From the NCBI GenBank assembly GCA_015179045.1, contig WHUZ01000023.1:62001-126000 (forward strand): DNA of 64,000 nt, in the 5' to 3' direction. Positions 11,244-22,600 of the stretch are shown here, one piece after another; within the stretch, counting starts at the first letter, position 1, and each line of letters opens with the position of its first letter. Made by a program: the position numbers and the translations under genes. This DNA comes from Kalaharituber pfeilii (taxonomy: Eukaryota; Ascomycota; Pezizomycetes; Pezizales; Pezizaceae). The notes under the pieces are model-generated. The model was not told where the DNA came from, did not search any database, and saw nothing but the letters and a program-made list of their open reading frames with translations.

Positions 11244-12172
11244 TCAAGCACTACTTTCACTAGTGGAGGCGGTCCCAAAAATTTTCTCATTCTCCTTCTG
11301 AGCCTTGAGGAAAGCATCTTTGAAAAGGTTTGCATCTACAGCACGTTAGCTTTCTGTCGTTAGATCTTGAATTTTACGACTTACTATCAGAGTTTGCGAA
11401 TCGAATAGCAAGTGTCTGTACCTCAGGCTCTCCTTCACTAACATCTGCAGAGGTACTCCAAACCCAACTCCTGTCGGATCCAACGTTTGGAGAGAGCTTC
11501 ATGTCGGGAACAACTAATGCCAAAAATGTCAATTTTTCGCCTTTGGGGTGGCAGAAACCGAGAGTGTGCTCACTGTAATGATTCGCGCAGACTTTATGGG
11601 TCTTATCTCTTCGCATGACAATCCTGACCTTCCCAGTTTCCTTATGCTTCAACAGCTTAACATCACCAGTTCCACGCTCTTTCCATTCTCGAGAATCCCG
11701 ATCAAACTTGAAAAGTTTCGCCCGCCTGTATTGTCCCAATCATAGTTTAGTTACCCAATTCTTATCGCTGAGACGAGTCATCTCACATCTTAAAAACTAC
11801 ATCCTCGAACTCCTCGTTTGTCTTGACCTCCACCTTCTCCAGGCTCACAAGAGGTTCAAAGTGAACATCGGGAGACTCCGGTGCCTCATCCTCCTGATTG
11901 TCATATGATTAGCTGATATGTTTCAAAACAAAAGTTACTGCCGATGCAACATGAAGTAGCTGGAATTAACTAACATCATCCTTCTTCTTACTACCCTTCG
12001 GCTCATTGTCTTCCTCTTCTGCTGGCTCCTCCCGCTTTGGTCTGGATCCACCTCCAAACATGCTTAGAACACTATCTGGAACACCCGGGGCATTCTCTTT
12101 CTTGTCCTCCTTCTTCTCCTCAGTCTCACCAGGCTTTGGATCCTGAGTAACATCGGATGCCGAATCAGCCAT
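11244..12172 (-). CDS. yrb1: Ran-binding protein 1 (Yrb1)
   Basis: Exons 12172-11975, 11893-11787, 11725-11574, 11513-11385 and 11335-11244 give 225 residues. RanBP1/Yrb1 binds Ran-GTP through its RanBD and, with RanGAP, promotes GTP hydrolysis and disassembly of nuclear export complexes in the cytoplasm (known). Seen: an acidic, charged N-terminus; [20 protein letters not shown]; the RanBD core [57 protein letters not shown] and [17 protein letters not shown]; then [19 protein letters not shown]. The ATG has good context and no upstream in-frame alternative. The third intron (11514-11573) is exactly 60 nt and has no stop, so retaining it would keep the frame. The assignment is very secure. 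Confidence 0.95.
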
Positions 12173-13209
12173 CTTGAAGATGGAGTATACTTGTAAGGGA
12201 ATTTAGATTGTAGATTGTCTAATAATGGGAGTCCTAGGGGTTGGTTAAAAGCAGCTTCAATAAGTGTATGAAGCAGTGTATTAGCTTCAGGGGGAGGATG
12301 AAAACCTGTAATGAAGTGGGAATAGCTCTCAGCCGAGTATGTAAATAGTAGACGTAAGGTACAGAAGGATGAAGTGTTGCAGAGCTGGCAGGAGGGAGAA
12401 AAGTGAGGAAGCGGAAAGAAGGGGGCAATGTATGGTGGGGCTGGTGCATGGGTGGGCGGGGCGCTTGGCAAAACCAGCACCGTGTACCTCATCATCACAT
12501 CGCATACTTACTGATGCTCTTCCAACTACGGTCGTGGTAACCAGATTACTTCCAAACTACATAATATGTAAGACACATACCAGTACCTATTACTCAGTAG
12601 TGGTCGACCAACCAGTTGATGAAGTGCAATCTGGTTGGCGAAACGGGCAGCTCACCTCTTGTATTCCACGAAGTATCATATCGACGTAGCGGCAGGGCAC
12701 GAGACTACATATTGACCTTTTTTACTGCCATGGATACTTACTCGAGTACTTGTGAGGACGTTGCATGTCTCTGGAAGGCATGCAGCGCATAATCACAATA
12801 ATAAAACGGAGATTAGACAATGTTAATCCTCCCAGTCCATGCATCGAAAAAAAAGCAACAAATGAGTGATACCAAATCGAAAAAAGAGCAGAGGGGAAAA
12901 AGCGTAAAAGCACCCAAAACATCCAAAGGCATAGTCACGTGCCCAGCAAAGGCAGAGCGAAAAAAAAAAAAAAGAAAAAAGCCACGATATACCCCACATA
13001 ACTGTTCATAGCCCCATGCGTCACCATTCCATCCTTAACCAACCCAACCAGTATTAAGCTTTCCAGATGAAGCTTATTTAGGAAACCTGAGATACAAAAG
13101 GAATTGCGATAGGTCATTGTAGTCATGCAAAAGATGCTGGATAAAGAAAAAGAAAAATAAGCAAACAATCAAAAGTGTTGTTATCATATACGAAGATATC
13201 CTACCATGT
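12173..13209. other. Intergenic, promoter of yrb1
   Basis: About 1 kb between the start of yrb1 and the end of the 751-residue protein gene, both minus strand. It is A-rich near 12845-12985. Small frames here are shadows or A-rich artefacts. No regulatory site can be named with confidence. Confidence 0.5.
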
Positions 13210-15465
13210 TCATCGTGTTTTTTTGCCACAGCCTTCACTATTTCCGCAAGGAACTGAAGCACCTTTGATAAGTTCCATCTTGTCCCACACATTCACTGCT
13301 TGTCGCTGTGCCTTTTTCACGTATTCGAGGCTGCCTGCCTTCCTCAGCAAGCGGCCAGCGCTTAATGAAGAGGATACCTTGTAAAGCCTTGACATATGTC
13401 CCGAAACATCTTCGGATATCTTTTTTACTTTCTCACCCAATAATTTTTTGGTTTCATGTTTCATTTGCGCTGTCTTGTGGCTAATCTCACCTGCAATTCG
13501 TTTTCCTTGGGCCGAAGCTTGTCCAGCAATCTTCACAACCTCCTCCTTTTGCTGCGCTGCCAACTTCTTCCATCCTGTGAGCTTTAGCCATGGCATACCA
13601 AAATCTAATTCGAAGGTCTCTTTCATCAGTGGCTTTGACTTCGTCTGTATCGAAACGTTCAGTAGCCCCCAAGCATCATCCCGTGGGATAACAACAGTGT
13701 ATACTCCATCAAAAAGTTTTGAGAATTCACTATCAATATGCTCGCCGTTTCTGGTGACCTTAACAAGCATGGGCGGCGGCTTCTTTGCAACCGTGTATTG
13801 TTGGGGCGGGCGTACAATAATGTTGTTTTCCCCGATAATGTGCACCTTGAATTCCTGGGAATCGTTTGCAGCAAGGGGAGTAGGCTCAGGTAATAATCCA
13901 GCAATTCCCCCTTGCTGTGTGCATGTTGTAGACATCTTAGAACGAGAAACTGATGTAGATTTAATAGGAGCGGGAAGAACACTCGTGGAAACCTCGGAGC
14001 TTGTCATAGTAGAATATGGACTAATGTAGCCTGTAACCGACTGAGCTGTATCCAAGGAAGTACTGACGGGAACACCAGTGTGGTCCCTTGAAAACTTCAT
14101 GTAGGCGATTGCAAATAGACCACCGACAATCCCACAAATAAACAACCAATTTATCGCAGCAACCATCAAGATATCTCTGGGTTTGTTATTCTGAACCCAA
14201 CGGAAGCTGGGCCTTAAGCCAGATTTGGTGTGCGGTTGTTTCTCCACATCGTGCATAAGTGTTATGCTGTCTGTAGACTCTCTGTCGATCTCTGTTGACG
14301 GACGTTCTTCGAAAGACTTAGCTAAGCCTGTGACACATGCCAGGTTTCGATTCATTTGGCGTACGTCTAGACTGTTGAAAGTGCAAAGGTCAATAGGCAA
14401 TCTTTTATAGACGACTTCCCCGGTCTTTGAAGATCGGGATTCGAGGCACATGTGGATACTTTTGGCATCCGATGTGTACTTCTCCGCCGGCTTGTAGCAC
14501 AATGGTTTCTGCGAAATCATAAGAGTGGGAATGGCGTGTCGTCCTACGAAAGATTGGGTGTATACTCGTGTGAGCTTCTGCTCAAGAGTATCCTCTTCGG
14601 AGATGAACACGACAGCCAAGTGTGGCAGCTTCCAACCAGGTGCCTCCAGTCGAAATCCATCATCACTATAAATAGACCTAACCCACTGATTGCCATTAAG
14701 ACACAGGGAGAGAGTATCTGGTCTCCCCGGCACCTTTGTTCTTCCAGCTTGAGAGCATACATCCAGTGACATTTCAACGCCAAAGGATTCAATCAACTCA
14801 ACTTCGGGAGAGCTCTTCAGTCCAAATGAGGTCACTGGCACAACATTGAATCGCGAGGATTTTGAATCAGATGATATAGTAGAACTAGCACCCTCAACGA
14901 CAGGCAATGCGAGAGCGGCTCCTAGTTTGTTGAATATTTCGTCTTTGGCACTTGCTGTCCCAACATAGAGAAACCGAAATGGTTCATCTAGGCATAGGAG
15001 CTCTTGACACATGGTCTGACGGACTGTACATAGAAGCCTATCCGGGGGATGCTCAACGGCAAGCTGGGAGAGAATGGATGTTGCCTCTTCCGTTGTAAAC
15101 TCCTGTATGGTATGTCTAACGGAAATGAGACCGTTTTGGTTCGGTGGTTCTTCAAACTCGATTTGAGCCACCGGTACAGGTTCCTCTCTTAATGTGTTAG
15201 CACTACTTGCCATATGAAACTCATCTAGTCCACCAAAATTTGGTGTGCCTGGATGCTCATGAGTTTCCTGGGTGTAGGTATAATCATGCAACGAATCTGC
15301 GTCTTCTATATTTGTAATGTCCCCAACGCTGCAATCGTCATCAAAAGAATTCACAGAGGATCCTTCATCCTCCTCGTCATCGGTCATGAGCAGCGTGGAT
15401 TCGCTGAGAATTTCGTAGGTGCTCTCGCTCAAAAGGTTTGCACCATCGTCCGAATGAGTTGACAT
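13210..15465 (-). CDS. Unknown single-pass membrane protein, 751 residues
   Basis: Intronless frame from ATG 15465. I do not recognise the family. Seen: an acidic, Ser-rich N-terminus (TDDEEDEGSSVNSFDDD); a probable folded cytosolic region around residues 100-370 (FRFLYVGTASAKDEIFNKLG, WKLPHLAVVFISEED, GRHAIPTLMIS); one membrane helix near residues 430-456 (ILMVAAINWLFICGIVGGLF); a Ser/Thr-rich linker; then a second compact region (QYTVAKKPPPMLVKVTRNGE, DGVYTVVIPRDDAWGLLNVS) that could be a beta-sandwich; and a Lys-rich, probably helical C-terminus. There is no signal peptide, so a cytosolic N-terminus with the C-terminal domain in the ER or perinuclear lumen is one inference. A gene this long with uniform coding character is almost certainly real; its function is unknown. 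Confidence 0.85.
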   Translation of the reverse strand: MSTHSDDGANLLSESTYEILSESTLLMTDDEEDEGSSVNSFDDDCSVGDITNIEDADSLHDYTYTQETHEHPGTPNFGGLDEFHMASSANTLREEPVPVAQIEFEEPPNQNGLISVRHTIQEFTTEEATSILSQLAVEHPPDRLLCTVRQTMCQELLCLDEPFRFLYVGTASAKDEIFNKLGAALALPVVEGASSTISSDSKSSRFNVVPVTSFGLKSSPEVELIESFGVEMSLDVCSQAGRTKVPGRPDTLSLCLNGNQWVRSIYSDDGFRLEAPGWKLPHLAVVFISEEDTLEQKLTRVYTQSFVGRHAIPTLMISQKPLCYKPAEKYTSDAKSIHMCLESRSSKTGEVVYKRLPIDLCTFNSLDVRQMNRNLACVTGLAKSFEERPSTEIDRESTDSITLMHDVEKQPHTKSGLRPSFRWVQNNKPRDILMVAAINWLFICGIVGGLFAIAYMKFSRDHTGVPVSTSLDTAQSVTGYISPYSTMTSSEVSTSVLPAPIKSTSVSRSKMSTTCTQQGGIAGLLPEPTPLAANDSQEFKVHIIGENNIIVRPPQQYTVAKKPPPMLVKVTRNGEHIDSEFSKLFDGVYTVVIPRDDAWGLLNVSIQTKSKPLMKETFELDFGMPWLKLTGWKKLAAQQKEEVVKIAGQASAQGKRIAGEISHKTAQMKHETKKLLGEKVKKISEDVSGHMSRLYKVSSSLSAGRLLRKAGSLEYVKKAQRQAVNVWDKMELIKGASVPCGNSEGCGKKTR

Positions 15466-16524
15466 TTCTGCTAGTTTTGTGCCAAGCAGATCCCAGCTTA
15501 GAGGCGACGCTGGTTATGTGATATATCACGCTCGCCTTCTCGCTCTTATGATTAGACAACTTCAGATGAGTGGAAGCTTGGAATTTCACAAATGGAGTAG
15601 CTACACTTTGAACCCTTTGTAAGAGAAGTATTAGAAGTATCGGAACAAGTGTATATGTAGCTGTTTGTGACTGCGATAGAAAACAAGAAATGCTGCTTGT
15701 TGGAAAGATTTATGTGAAGTAAGCAGTGAGTTTGTCTTTCTAAGAGGTTAGAATAAGGATGGCTCGTAGTGGCGAGCAGGCGGTATGGGCATGAGCGACA
15801 GAAGGGGCCTCAGAGGAGACGTACAAACGAGTCCTTATCTCTTTGTAAGCTCAGCTTTTGGATCGTCAAGCTCGGGAAGCTCTGTTAAAGAGCTTTGAGG
15901 GTGGAAGAAGTTAGCAGGAGGGAAGAAGACAGTTATAGGGAAGGGGAGCGTGTGAAAGAAGGCTGCGGATGACGAGCTGGAGCTTAGCCAGTGGTGGTTT
16001 GGGCGGGGTGACTACTCAGGATGGGCAGCGGTTGGTGGGGGTAGCTAGCGCCAAGCCTATCCGTCAAAGGCTGAGGCTCTGACTAACAGCACCCCTCAGC
16101 TGGCACACCGCTAGGCTGGCCCCAGAGGCCCTAGAGCCTAACCTGGATACCGAGTTACAAAGCCAAAATAAGCTCACTCTTTCCTGGGCCACTGGACTAT
16201 CATCAAGAAGCTATGAGTAAGCGAGTTTGAGGTAACCAAGTTGCAATGGTACTGTACTTGTGTAGGTAACGAACATGAGAGACAATAAGGCTAGAATAGT
16301 GGTAACCGCTCTCAGCCCGCCGGAAAGCCCGAGAACATCGATTGTTATAACAACACACGATACGAGCGCTTCTCACTTCTCTTCCATGTATGTATCTGAC
16401 TTACACTTGTAGCCTCAGGCTTCTCGGACTTGAACCCAGCCAACTAGGTGCATGCATTCCCTAGTAAACAATGCATCTAACATGCGTCAGTCTGCAGACA
16501 GCTATACGTTCATCATGGGGAGCC
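15466..16524. other. Intergenic, promoter of the 751-residue protein gene
   Basis: About 1.06 kb with no supported gene. A CT/AG-rich region near 15880-16150 includes short imperfect inverted segments around AGCGGTTGG and CACACCGCT. It probably holds the 5' leader and promoter of the minus-strand gene ending at 13210. Confidence 0.5.
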
Positions 16525-17138
16525 TTACCATTCGTCCTGCTGAAAAGATAATTTGATTTTCGTTTTACCCTTTGCTTTCGGCTTTCGGCTGATTTGCTTC
16601 TTCCTGTCTACTTCTTCATCACTACGGCTTATATTGTCTTCCTCTGTTTCAACACCAATCATTTTAACGGCCTTGCGCTTGTTAACCTTGATCCCGGCTT
16701 CAAGTATCCTCTTTGTGCTTTGTTCGTTTCCCAGATTTGTAGATGTTTCCTCCGTATCTTTGTCCTCCTGCTGTTCTGTTGATTCATTCGTACTGTCAGA
16801 AACTGACACTGCAGTTTCCTTTATGGCACTAGAATCTTTATCTCGATCTGGCCTGCTAAGTGCCTTGAATTCTTGTGCTGAGATAGTGTCGTTGCCGCCC
16901 TCTAGGACATATGTTGGTTCATCCTCCTCATCCTCAATAGGTCGTTTCTTATTCCGCGGTGCTATATACCGCTGCTGTTCCACACCACTCTGTCCCTGCC
17001 TGAGCCGGCGAAGGAATGCTGGCTCTTCCATAGCTTTTGATCCTAGTGTTAGCATCCACTATTCTAAGTGTTTGGGCAGACTTCAATTCCTTGGACTCGA
17101 GGCTTACCATAACTGAGTTTTTTCGAATTGTACGACAT
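16525..17138 (-). CDS. DUF4604 family protein (KIAA1143-like)
   Basis: Exons 17138-17108 and 17042-16525 give 182 residues. The family is conserved from fungi to animals but has no settled function. Seen: the N-terminal signature KKLSYGSKAMEEPAFLRRLR created by the splice junction, the central DEPTYVLEGGNDTISAQEF block, a long acidic and Glu/Lys-rich disordered middle, and a basic C-terminus (RKPKAKGKTKIKLSFQQ) that may be nuclear. The ATG at 17138 is chosen because the joined N-terminus fits the family's LSY-x-PAFLRR pattern. A shorter frame starting inside the intron is discarded. Strongly charged composition suggests an intrinsically disordered protein. Confidence 0.85.
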
Positions 17139-18974
17139 GGATGAATTGCATGAACATGCTTGATTCGTTGTTTACGTGGTGGAGAAAATGTCAAGAGGCT
17201 AGTAAGCGATCAAAGACTTCTTGGCAACTAGAATAACCACACTATAATGAGGCATACCGCAGTTTGCAATGCTGTAGTCTCGTGACCAGCAATGCTGGTA
17301 TCACACCTAGGACGTTAACACCAAACTGCAGGACTGGTCAGCTGTGATTGAATTAGTGGATATGCACAATGCGTACAATACATAATGCTACTACTTACCA
17401 TTCTGTATGCCCATGCTTAATTCCATGTGGTGGTCAAGTTAATGGCAACTGTTCTCGTGTCCAGACTCTAATGGGAACGCAGAATATGCGGTCTATGTAA
17501 CGCTTTCGAAGGGTTAAAGAAATTAATTCTGTACTGTTTGTCCCAATTATCAACTTATAGTACCAATTTCAAAATTGGCAACAGCGTTGCCAATGAGATA
17601 GTATTTATATCTGTCAGCAGCCCGCCCAAAACAGCCCCAACACACGTGCCCTGAGGTTACGGCCCCAATCCCACCAGAGGAGTCTGCGGATCTGGTCATA
17701 TGATATTGTGACATAAGAGTACCGGCTTAATAACTCGTAGCCGCAAGCTCCTTCCAGGATGATCTAGTAATAATTAAGCTCTATGCTTGGCAATTCTCAT
17801 CACATCCGGAGTTCCGCTGTTTCTGGCTGGGCCATGTCCTGTACATATTGCTTATCTGATTTGCGTTGCTGCCATCCAAACGGTGCTGCCGAGTGGAAGG
17901 CACCAAACTTTTTCCGACCCAGGGACTGTTGCTAGTCTGGCTGCATACAGCTGCTAACTTCGAGGCGCGACAAGCTTCTATGCTAAGCTATCTAGAGCAC
18001 TTCGGTCTTCATGGCCACTGGGGGGCGTAACCAAGTAGCACAAGTTACTCATCTTCAAACCCACAACTGAGTGGCAAGTACTCAAGCATGTATGAATACC
18101 TTATACGCAACCAGACTACGTATACCGTAGCGCGTACTTGAGTACAATTGCGCAATTGCACAGTCCAACTAGTTACAATGTGGACATCAGCATTCAAGAA
18201 TCTTAAGAGATTCTTGGGCCGGCCGCCGGTTATTGCCATCACGCGCCAAGTACTGAGGACGAGTAGCAGGCGATAGCAGGCGATAGCAGGCGCTGTTGGG
18301 CATCTCTCGTTCTATACCCACCTGCGGTACCCAACTCAACTGCGGTAGTCTGGTTCCACTCGACGACCAAGCCCTACAGAGATCTGCTGGCTTGGATTTG
18401 CTGGAAGGCACGCACGTAATGGTCACGTTCTTATCAACATGGAGCTGGAGGAGCAGAGGAGCAGAGGACCCTAATGCACAACGAGCAGCGCTACCCTACT
18501 AGTAACTTGAAGTGTATGTGCCTACATGGTTACGCCCTTCCCTTGCTGTCCCTTCCTCTTTTTTTCCTTTTCTCCCCTTCGTCAGCTCCTGACTTAGTCT
18601 CGTAGCCACTCCTGACTAAGGAAACCAGAGCCCTGAGAGTAGAATACCGCTGATAGTAACACCGGTTATACAGGTGCAACTACTATTTTTCTGAATTGTG
18701 CCGAACCCAACGGTGCACCAACCTCCTTTCTCTGCTCAATTCAACTTGCGCCAGCTCTGTCTCCCTTTGCTGATTTACCATCGTGATCTTCCGGCACGGT
18801 ATAGACTCTGAACCAGGTTCCTTCGCATTTATCAAGCCCAACGCAGACTAGAAAGAAAGGCCAGATCACGAGTGTCAGATTCTGACGAGCGGTGTCCCAG
18901 CATTCCCGATTGGGGTCACAGTCCATCTCTCAAACCCAACAGATCTCGGGTTCCCCCCCGCATTAGACGTCAAT
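17139..18974. other. Head-to-head intergenic region
   Basis: It lies between the divergent DUF4604 gene (-) and the mannosyltransferase gene (+), so it holds both promoters. It contains a short tandem repeat at 18265-18292 and C/T-rich sequence (18540-18590). No gene is supported. Confidence 0.5.
18265..18292. repeat. Short tandem repeat, 10-bp unit
   Basis: Nearly three direct copies of AGCAGGCGAT. It lies in non-coding DNA between two divergent genes. No function is evident. Confidence 0.8.
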
Positions 18975-20644
18975 ATGGGACTTTTTGAACAGATATCCTA
19001 TCGGATACCATCATCGACATCTCTTCCGCCGTTCCAGGACTTTTCGAAAACGCATCCATCACCACGGTTAGCGTTCTTCAAAAGGCGGGTTCGACTAAAA
19101 GGATCACCAGTATCCGTGCCATTTGGAGTGATCTTAATACTACCGCTCACATTTATTACCCTCATCTTAATATTGATATTTCGACAACCTTCTTCAAGTG
19201 GAAGTATATTTCAACCTACGCCGCCACCAATGCTGAGGTTGATTCTTTCGAACCGCTCTTTCCTAACGATTTTCGCTAATATCGATGTAGGAAAATGAAT
19301 GATCAATATGACAGCGTTTTCCATGCTGGTTGTCTAGAACCAGAGGTTGACGGGGAGCGAGCGAATGCAGCATTCGTGGTTTTGGCTAGAAATAAAGAAC
19401 TTGAAGGAGTTGTCCAATCCCTTAAATCGATAGAAAGGCATTTCAACCGATGGTTTCATTATCCATATGTATTCCTCAACGATGTGGAATTTAATTCGAC
19501 TTTCAAAGAGACGGTCTTGAAATACGTTAGCAGCCCAGTTGAGTTCGGAACAGTTAATTCGACGATGTGGGGATATCCTGATTGGGTTAACAAAGAAGAA
19601 GCGGAAGAGGCAATTGCGAGACAAGGCGATGCTGCTATCATGTACGGCGGTATGGCAAGCTATCATCATATGTGCCACTTTTATTCAGGGTACGTTATCT
19701 GAAACCATTTTTTTTGATGTTTATCTAACTTATTACGAATAGATATTTCTATAAACATGAGCTACTCCAAAAATATAAGTGGTATTGGCGTTTAGAGCCA
19801 GAAGTCAACTTTTTCTGTGACATCACCTAGTACGTCTCCGTGCTTCATTGCCTGTGGTTTGTAACTGATGGTTTAGTGATCCATTCATTCACATGGAGAG
19901 GGCGAACAAAACATATGGATGGGTGATTGCAGTGAAAGAGCTTCGAGAAACTGTGCCAAACCTTTTCCGGTATGCTTCTGCCTTCAAGCGCACTCGCAAA
20001 ATCGAATCCAAAGGTTTATGGGAGATGTTCTTGGAGAAGCCAAAAGAGAAGGATGAGCGTCGTGTCATACCCAAGGACGGACCGGGCACGCAGCCTCGCT
20101 TAAAAGTGGACCCAGAGAACATGGAGAATGAAAGCTACAACATGTGTCATTTTTGGAGTAATTTTGAAATTGCTCGATTTGATTTCTTCAGAAGTAGGGA
20201 ATATGAGGACTTTTTCCAGATGCTGGAACAAAGTGGAGGTTTCTGGCAAGAACGAGTACGATCTCCCTTTAAAAGAACATAAGAGATTATAAGATTAACA
20301 TTCTATAGTGGGGAGATGCGCCGGTTCATTCGTTAGCTGCAGGCGTCCTTCTGGGAAAGAGAGACGTGCACTATTTCCGGGATATTGGATACCGACATAC
20401 TACGATACAACACTGCCCGAACAACGCACCGGATAAACAACTTGAGCGAACTCCGTGGTATGATAAGAACATGGACCCGAAGAAGGCCAAGGAGGAGGAT
20501 GATTACTGGGCCAATTGGGATAGAGTGCAAGAGAACGGAGTTGGTTGTAGGTGCAGATGCGATCAAGACTATGAGGATGTTGAAGGCACCGGCGGAAGCT
20601 GTTTACCGCAATGGGTGGATGTAATGGGAGGTTGGGCTTCATGA
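18975..20644 (+). CDS. GT15 alpha-1,2-mannosyltransferase (Ktr/Kre2 family)
   Basis: Exons 18975-19237, 19291-19689, 19743-19829, 19877-20255 and 20309-20644 give 487 residues. Family members are Golgi type II membrane enzymes that add alpha-1,2-mannose from GDP-mannose to N- and O-glycans in a Mn-dependent reaction. Seen: a basic N-terminal cytosolic tail, a membrane anchor near residues 48-69 (VPFGVILILPLTFITLILIL), a short stem, then the catalytic domain with RANAAFVVLARN, FNRWFHYPYVFLND, YKWYWRLEPEVNFFCDITYD, YNMCHFWSNFEIARFDFFRS (its Glu matches the residue proposed as nucleophile in Kre2), GGFWQERWGDAPVHSLAA and a Cys-rich C-terminus. All four introns are GT-AG and keep the frame. Which Ktr subgroup it belongs to is not determined. 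Confidence 0.93.
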
Positions 20645-22600
20645 CGATACTTTACCCGGCTTATACTCTGTTCTGGAGTAACCCGTCAAGGTTCCATCTA
20701 TGATGAATGAAGCAAACAAAGTTTGTCTCATTACTTCTTTCTCATCTACTTCTTCCACAGAGATTATAGAGTGGATTGGTGGTGAATGTGATTAGTGTAT
20801 TCCAATTTCTTTTTATTTTGATTCCTGGATTTATGCGTCATCGTTGTTACAAACACATGGTTTAAAATCTTTATTGCTTTCAATTCTCTTGTATTATTAT
20901 TATTATTATTATTTTTCTTTTTTCTTTTCTTTTCTCTTTTTTTTTTGTTTAATCATTTCCTTGTTTCTGTCCTTCTCGTTATCATATGGATGGGTATGTA
21001 CCACATTTTATGTTCACCATGCACTTGGCACTTTTGCGCCTACCAGTAATTTTCATCCCCTTCCAATTTGCTGTCTTACCTTCTCGTTACCTTAATTTCT
21101 TCTACCAGTCCTCTCTTCGATACACCTTGGTTCCTCCTATTTATGACATCTTGGTCCTTTTACCTCTTTTACTTTTTTCACTTTGAAATTTAGATTTCTT
21201 CTTGGGGCTCCTGCTTTGGATTTCAGACTGTACTAATAACATAGGGCGAATGGGGGGCGGGCCTGGGGGCTAGGGAGTAGAAAGAGGTTGCAATAGAGAC
21301 AGAGAGATGGCAAAGCATTCATCTCAAAAGTCATAACTGTTCTTTTACTACTGTGCGAGTACAAGAAGGACGTTGATCTGTTTCTTGCGAATTACGAACT
21401 TATTGCGGGTTACGAACTTATGCTTTAATCATGACTATAATAGTACTATACAGATACATATACATACTACTTACACACATCACCTGATTAATAAACCGGA
21501 ACAAAACTCTGGACACCTTATATCTCGGGCGGAAGATGGCAGGTTTCAAAATTAAAGTTTAGGACTTATATTGAAGTAATGTACTTGTGCGTCTGTGAAG
21601 AGGTTAGCTGCTTTGTCTGTTAGTGGAAGTAACGGTAAGCTCTCCAAGCTCCAAGGTCAACAACCCCCCCCCTCCCCCCCCTCGCCCCCGGCCCTTGTAC
21701 AAATTTGTGCTCTCTTGGCCCTTGCGTTCCCGAGTTCCTGGATGCTCCCTAGATGGATTGGAGGGAGGGAGGGCGGTCAGTGCGTATATATTGCATACAT
21801 ATGTATATACACTTACATGTAATGCTAACCATACTTGTACATTAGCTTACTCACATCTTTATCACCCCCGGAGTTAAGTACTACCTACCCAACGAAGGCA
21901 CTATGCATTAAGTTCTGTATGTTTAGTACCAACTCACGGTAGTGAGAAAAGGGCCTCCTTCTTCAAGACAATGAGCTGCATGTAGGCACTTGCGGGGGGA
22001 GGGAGTGAGGAATTATATATGGTTTAATGATTTCGAGGAAGATTGTTTGGTTGGTTCTTGGATTTTCGAACAGAAGACTCGTGATTTAGGGTATGGGTTG
22101 GTGATCAGATAGATGGTAGGGAGGATGGTTTTGAGGGTAATGTTTTTTGTCTCGGCTACCACGCACTGTATGCTGTTACTCATTTGGTGTGTATCCACAT
22201 ATTAGGGAAGTGCCTTCATTGATGTGGAGGGATGTGATAAAGAGTAATGGTATTTCCAGATTTTTATCTGACATCTCGATGTTCAATAATTGGTATGAAC
22301 TTTTCACGAACGAAGGGTAAGTGAATAACTAGTTAATATAAATTGCCATTACCAATCCTCGCTCATGATAATATATGGCAATACTAGTATAAGGAAAATG
22401 CTTCAACTCTGTAAGATGAAAGATGCGGCTATAAGGAAACGTCCAAAACTCTTCTTCACCAGTTAATCCATGCAAGCCAAGTTGGTATACAGCCTACTTG
22501 CTTTTCTCATCCGCCATTTGCCCAAGGGTAAACCGTCCGAGAATTCAAACCCATCAACGCCTCTCCAAACCCAAATAACGATTAAAAATCCCCTAATGCC
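20645..22600. other. Tail-to-tail intergenic region
   Basis: It begins with a strongly T-rich probable 3' UTR, including a TTA microsatellite near 20892-20912 and T runs to about 20950. It continues with a C-rich patch (21664-21690). No gene is supported in either strand. Confidence 0.5.
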
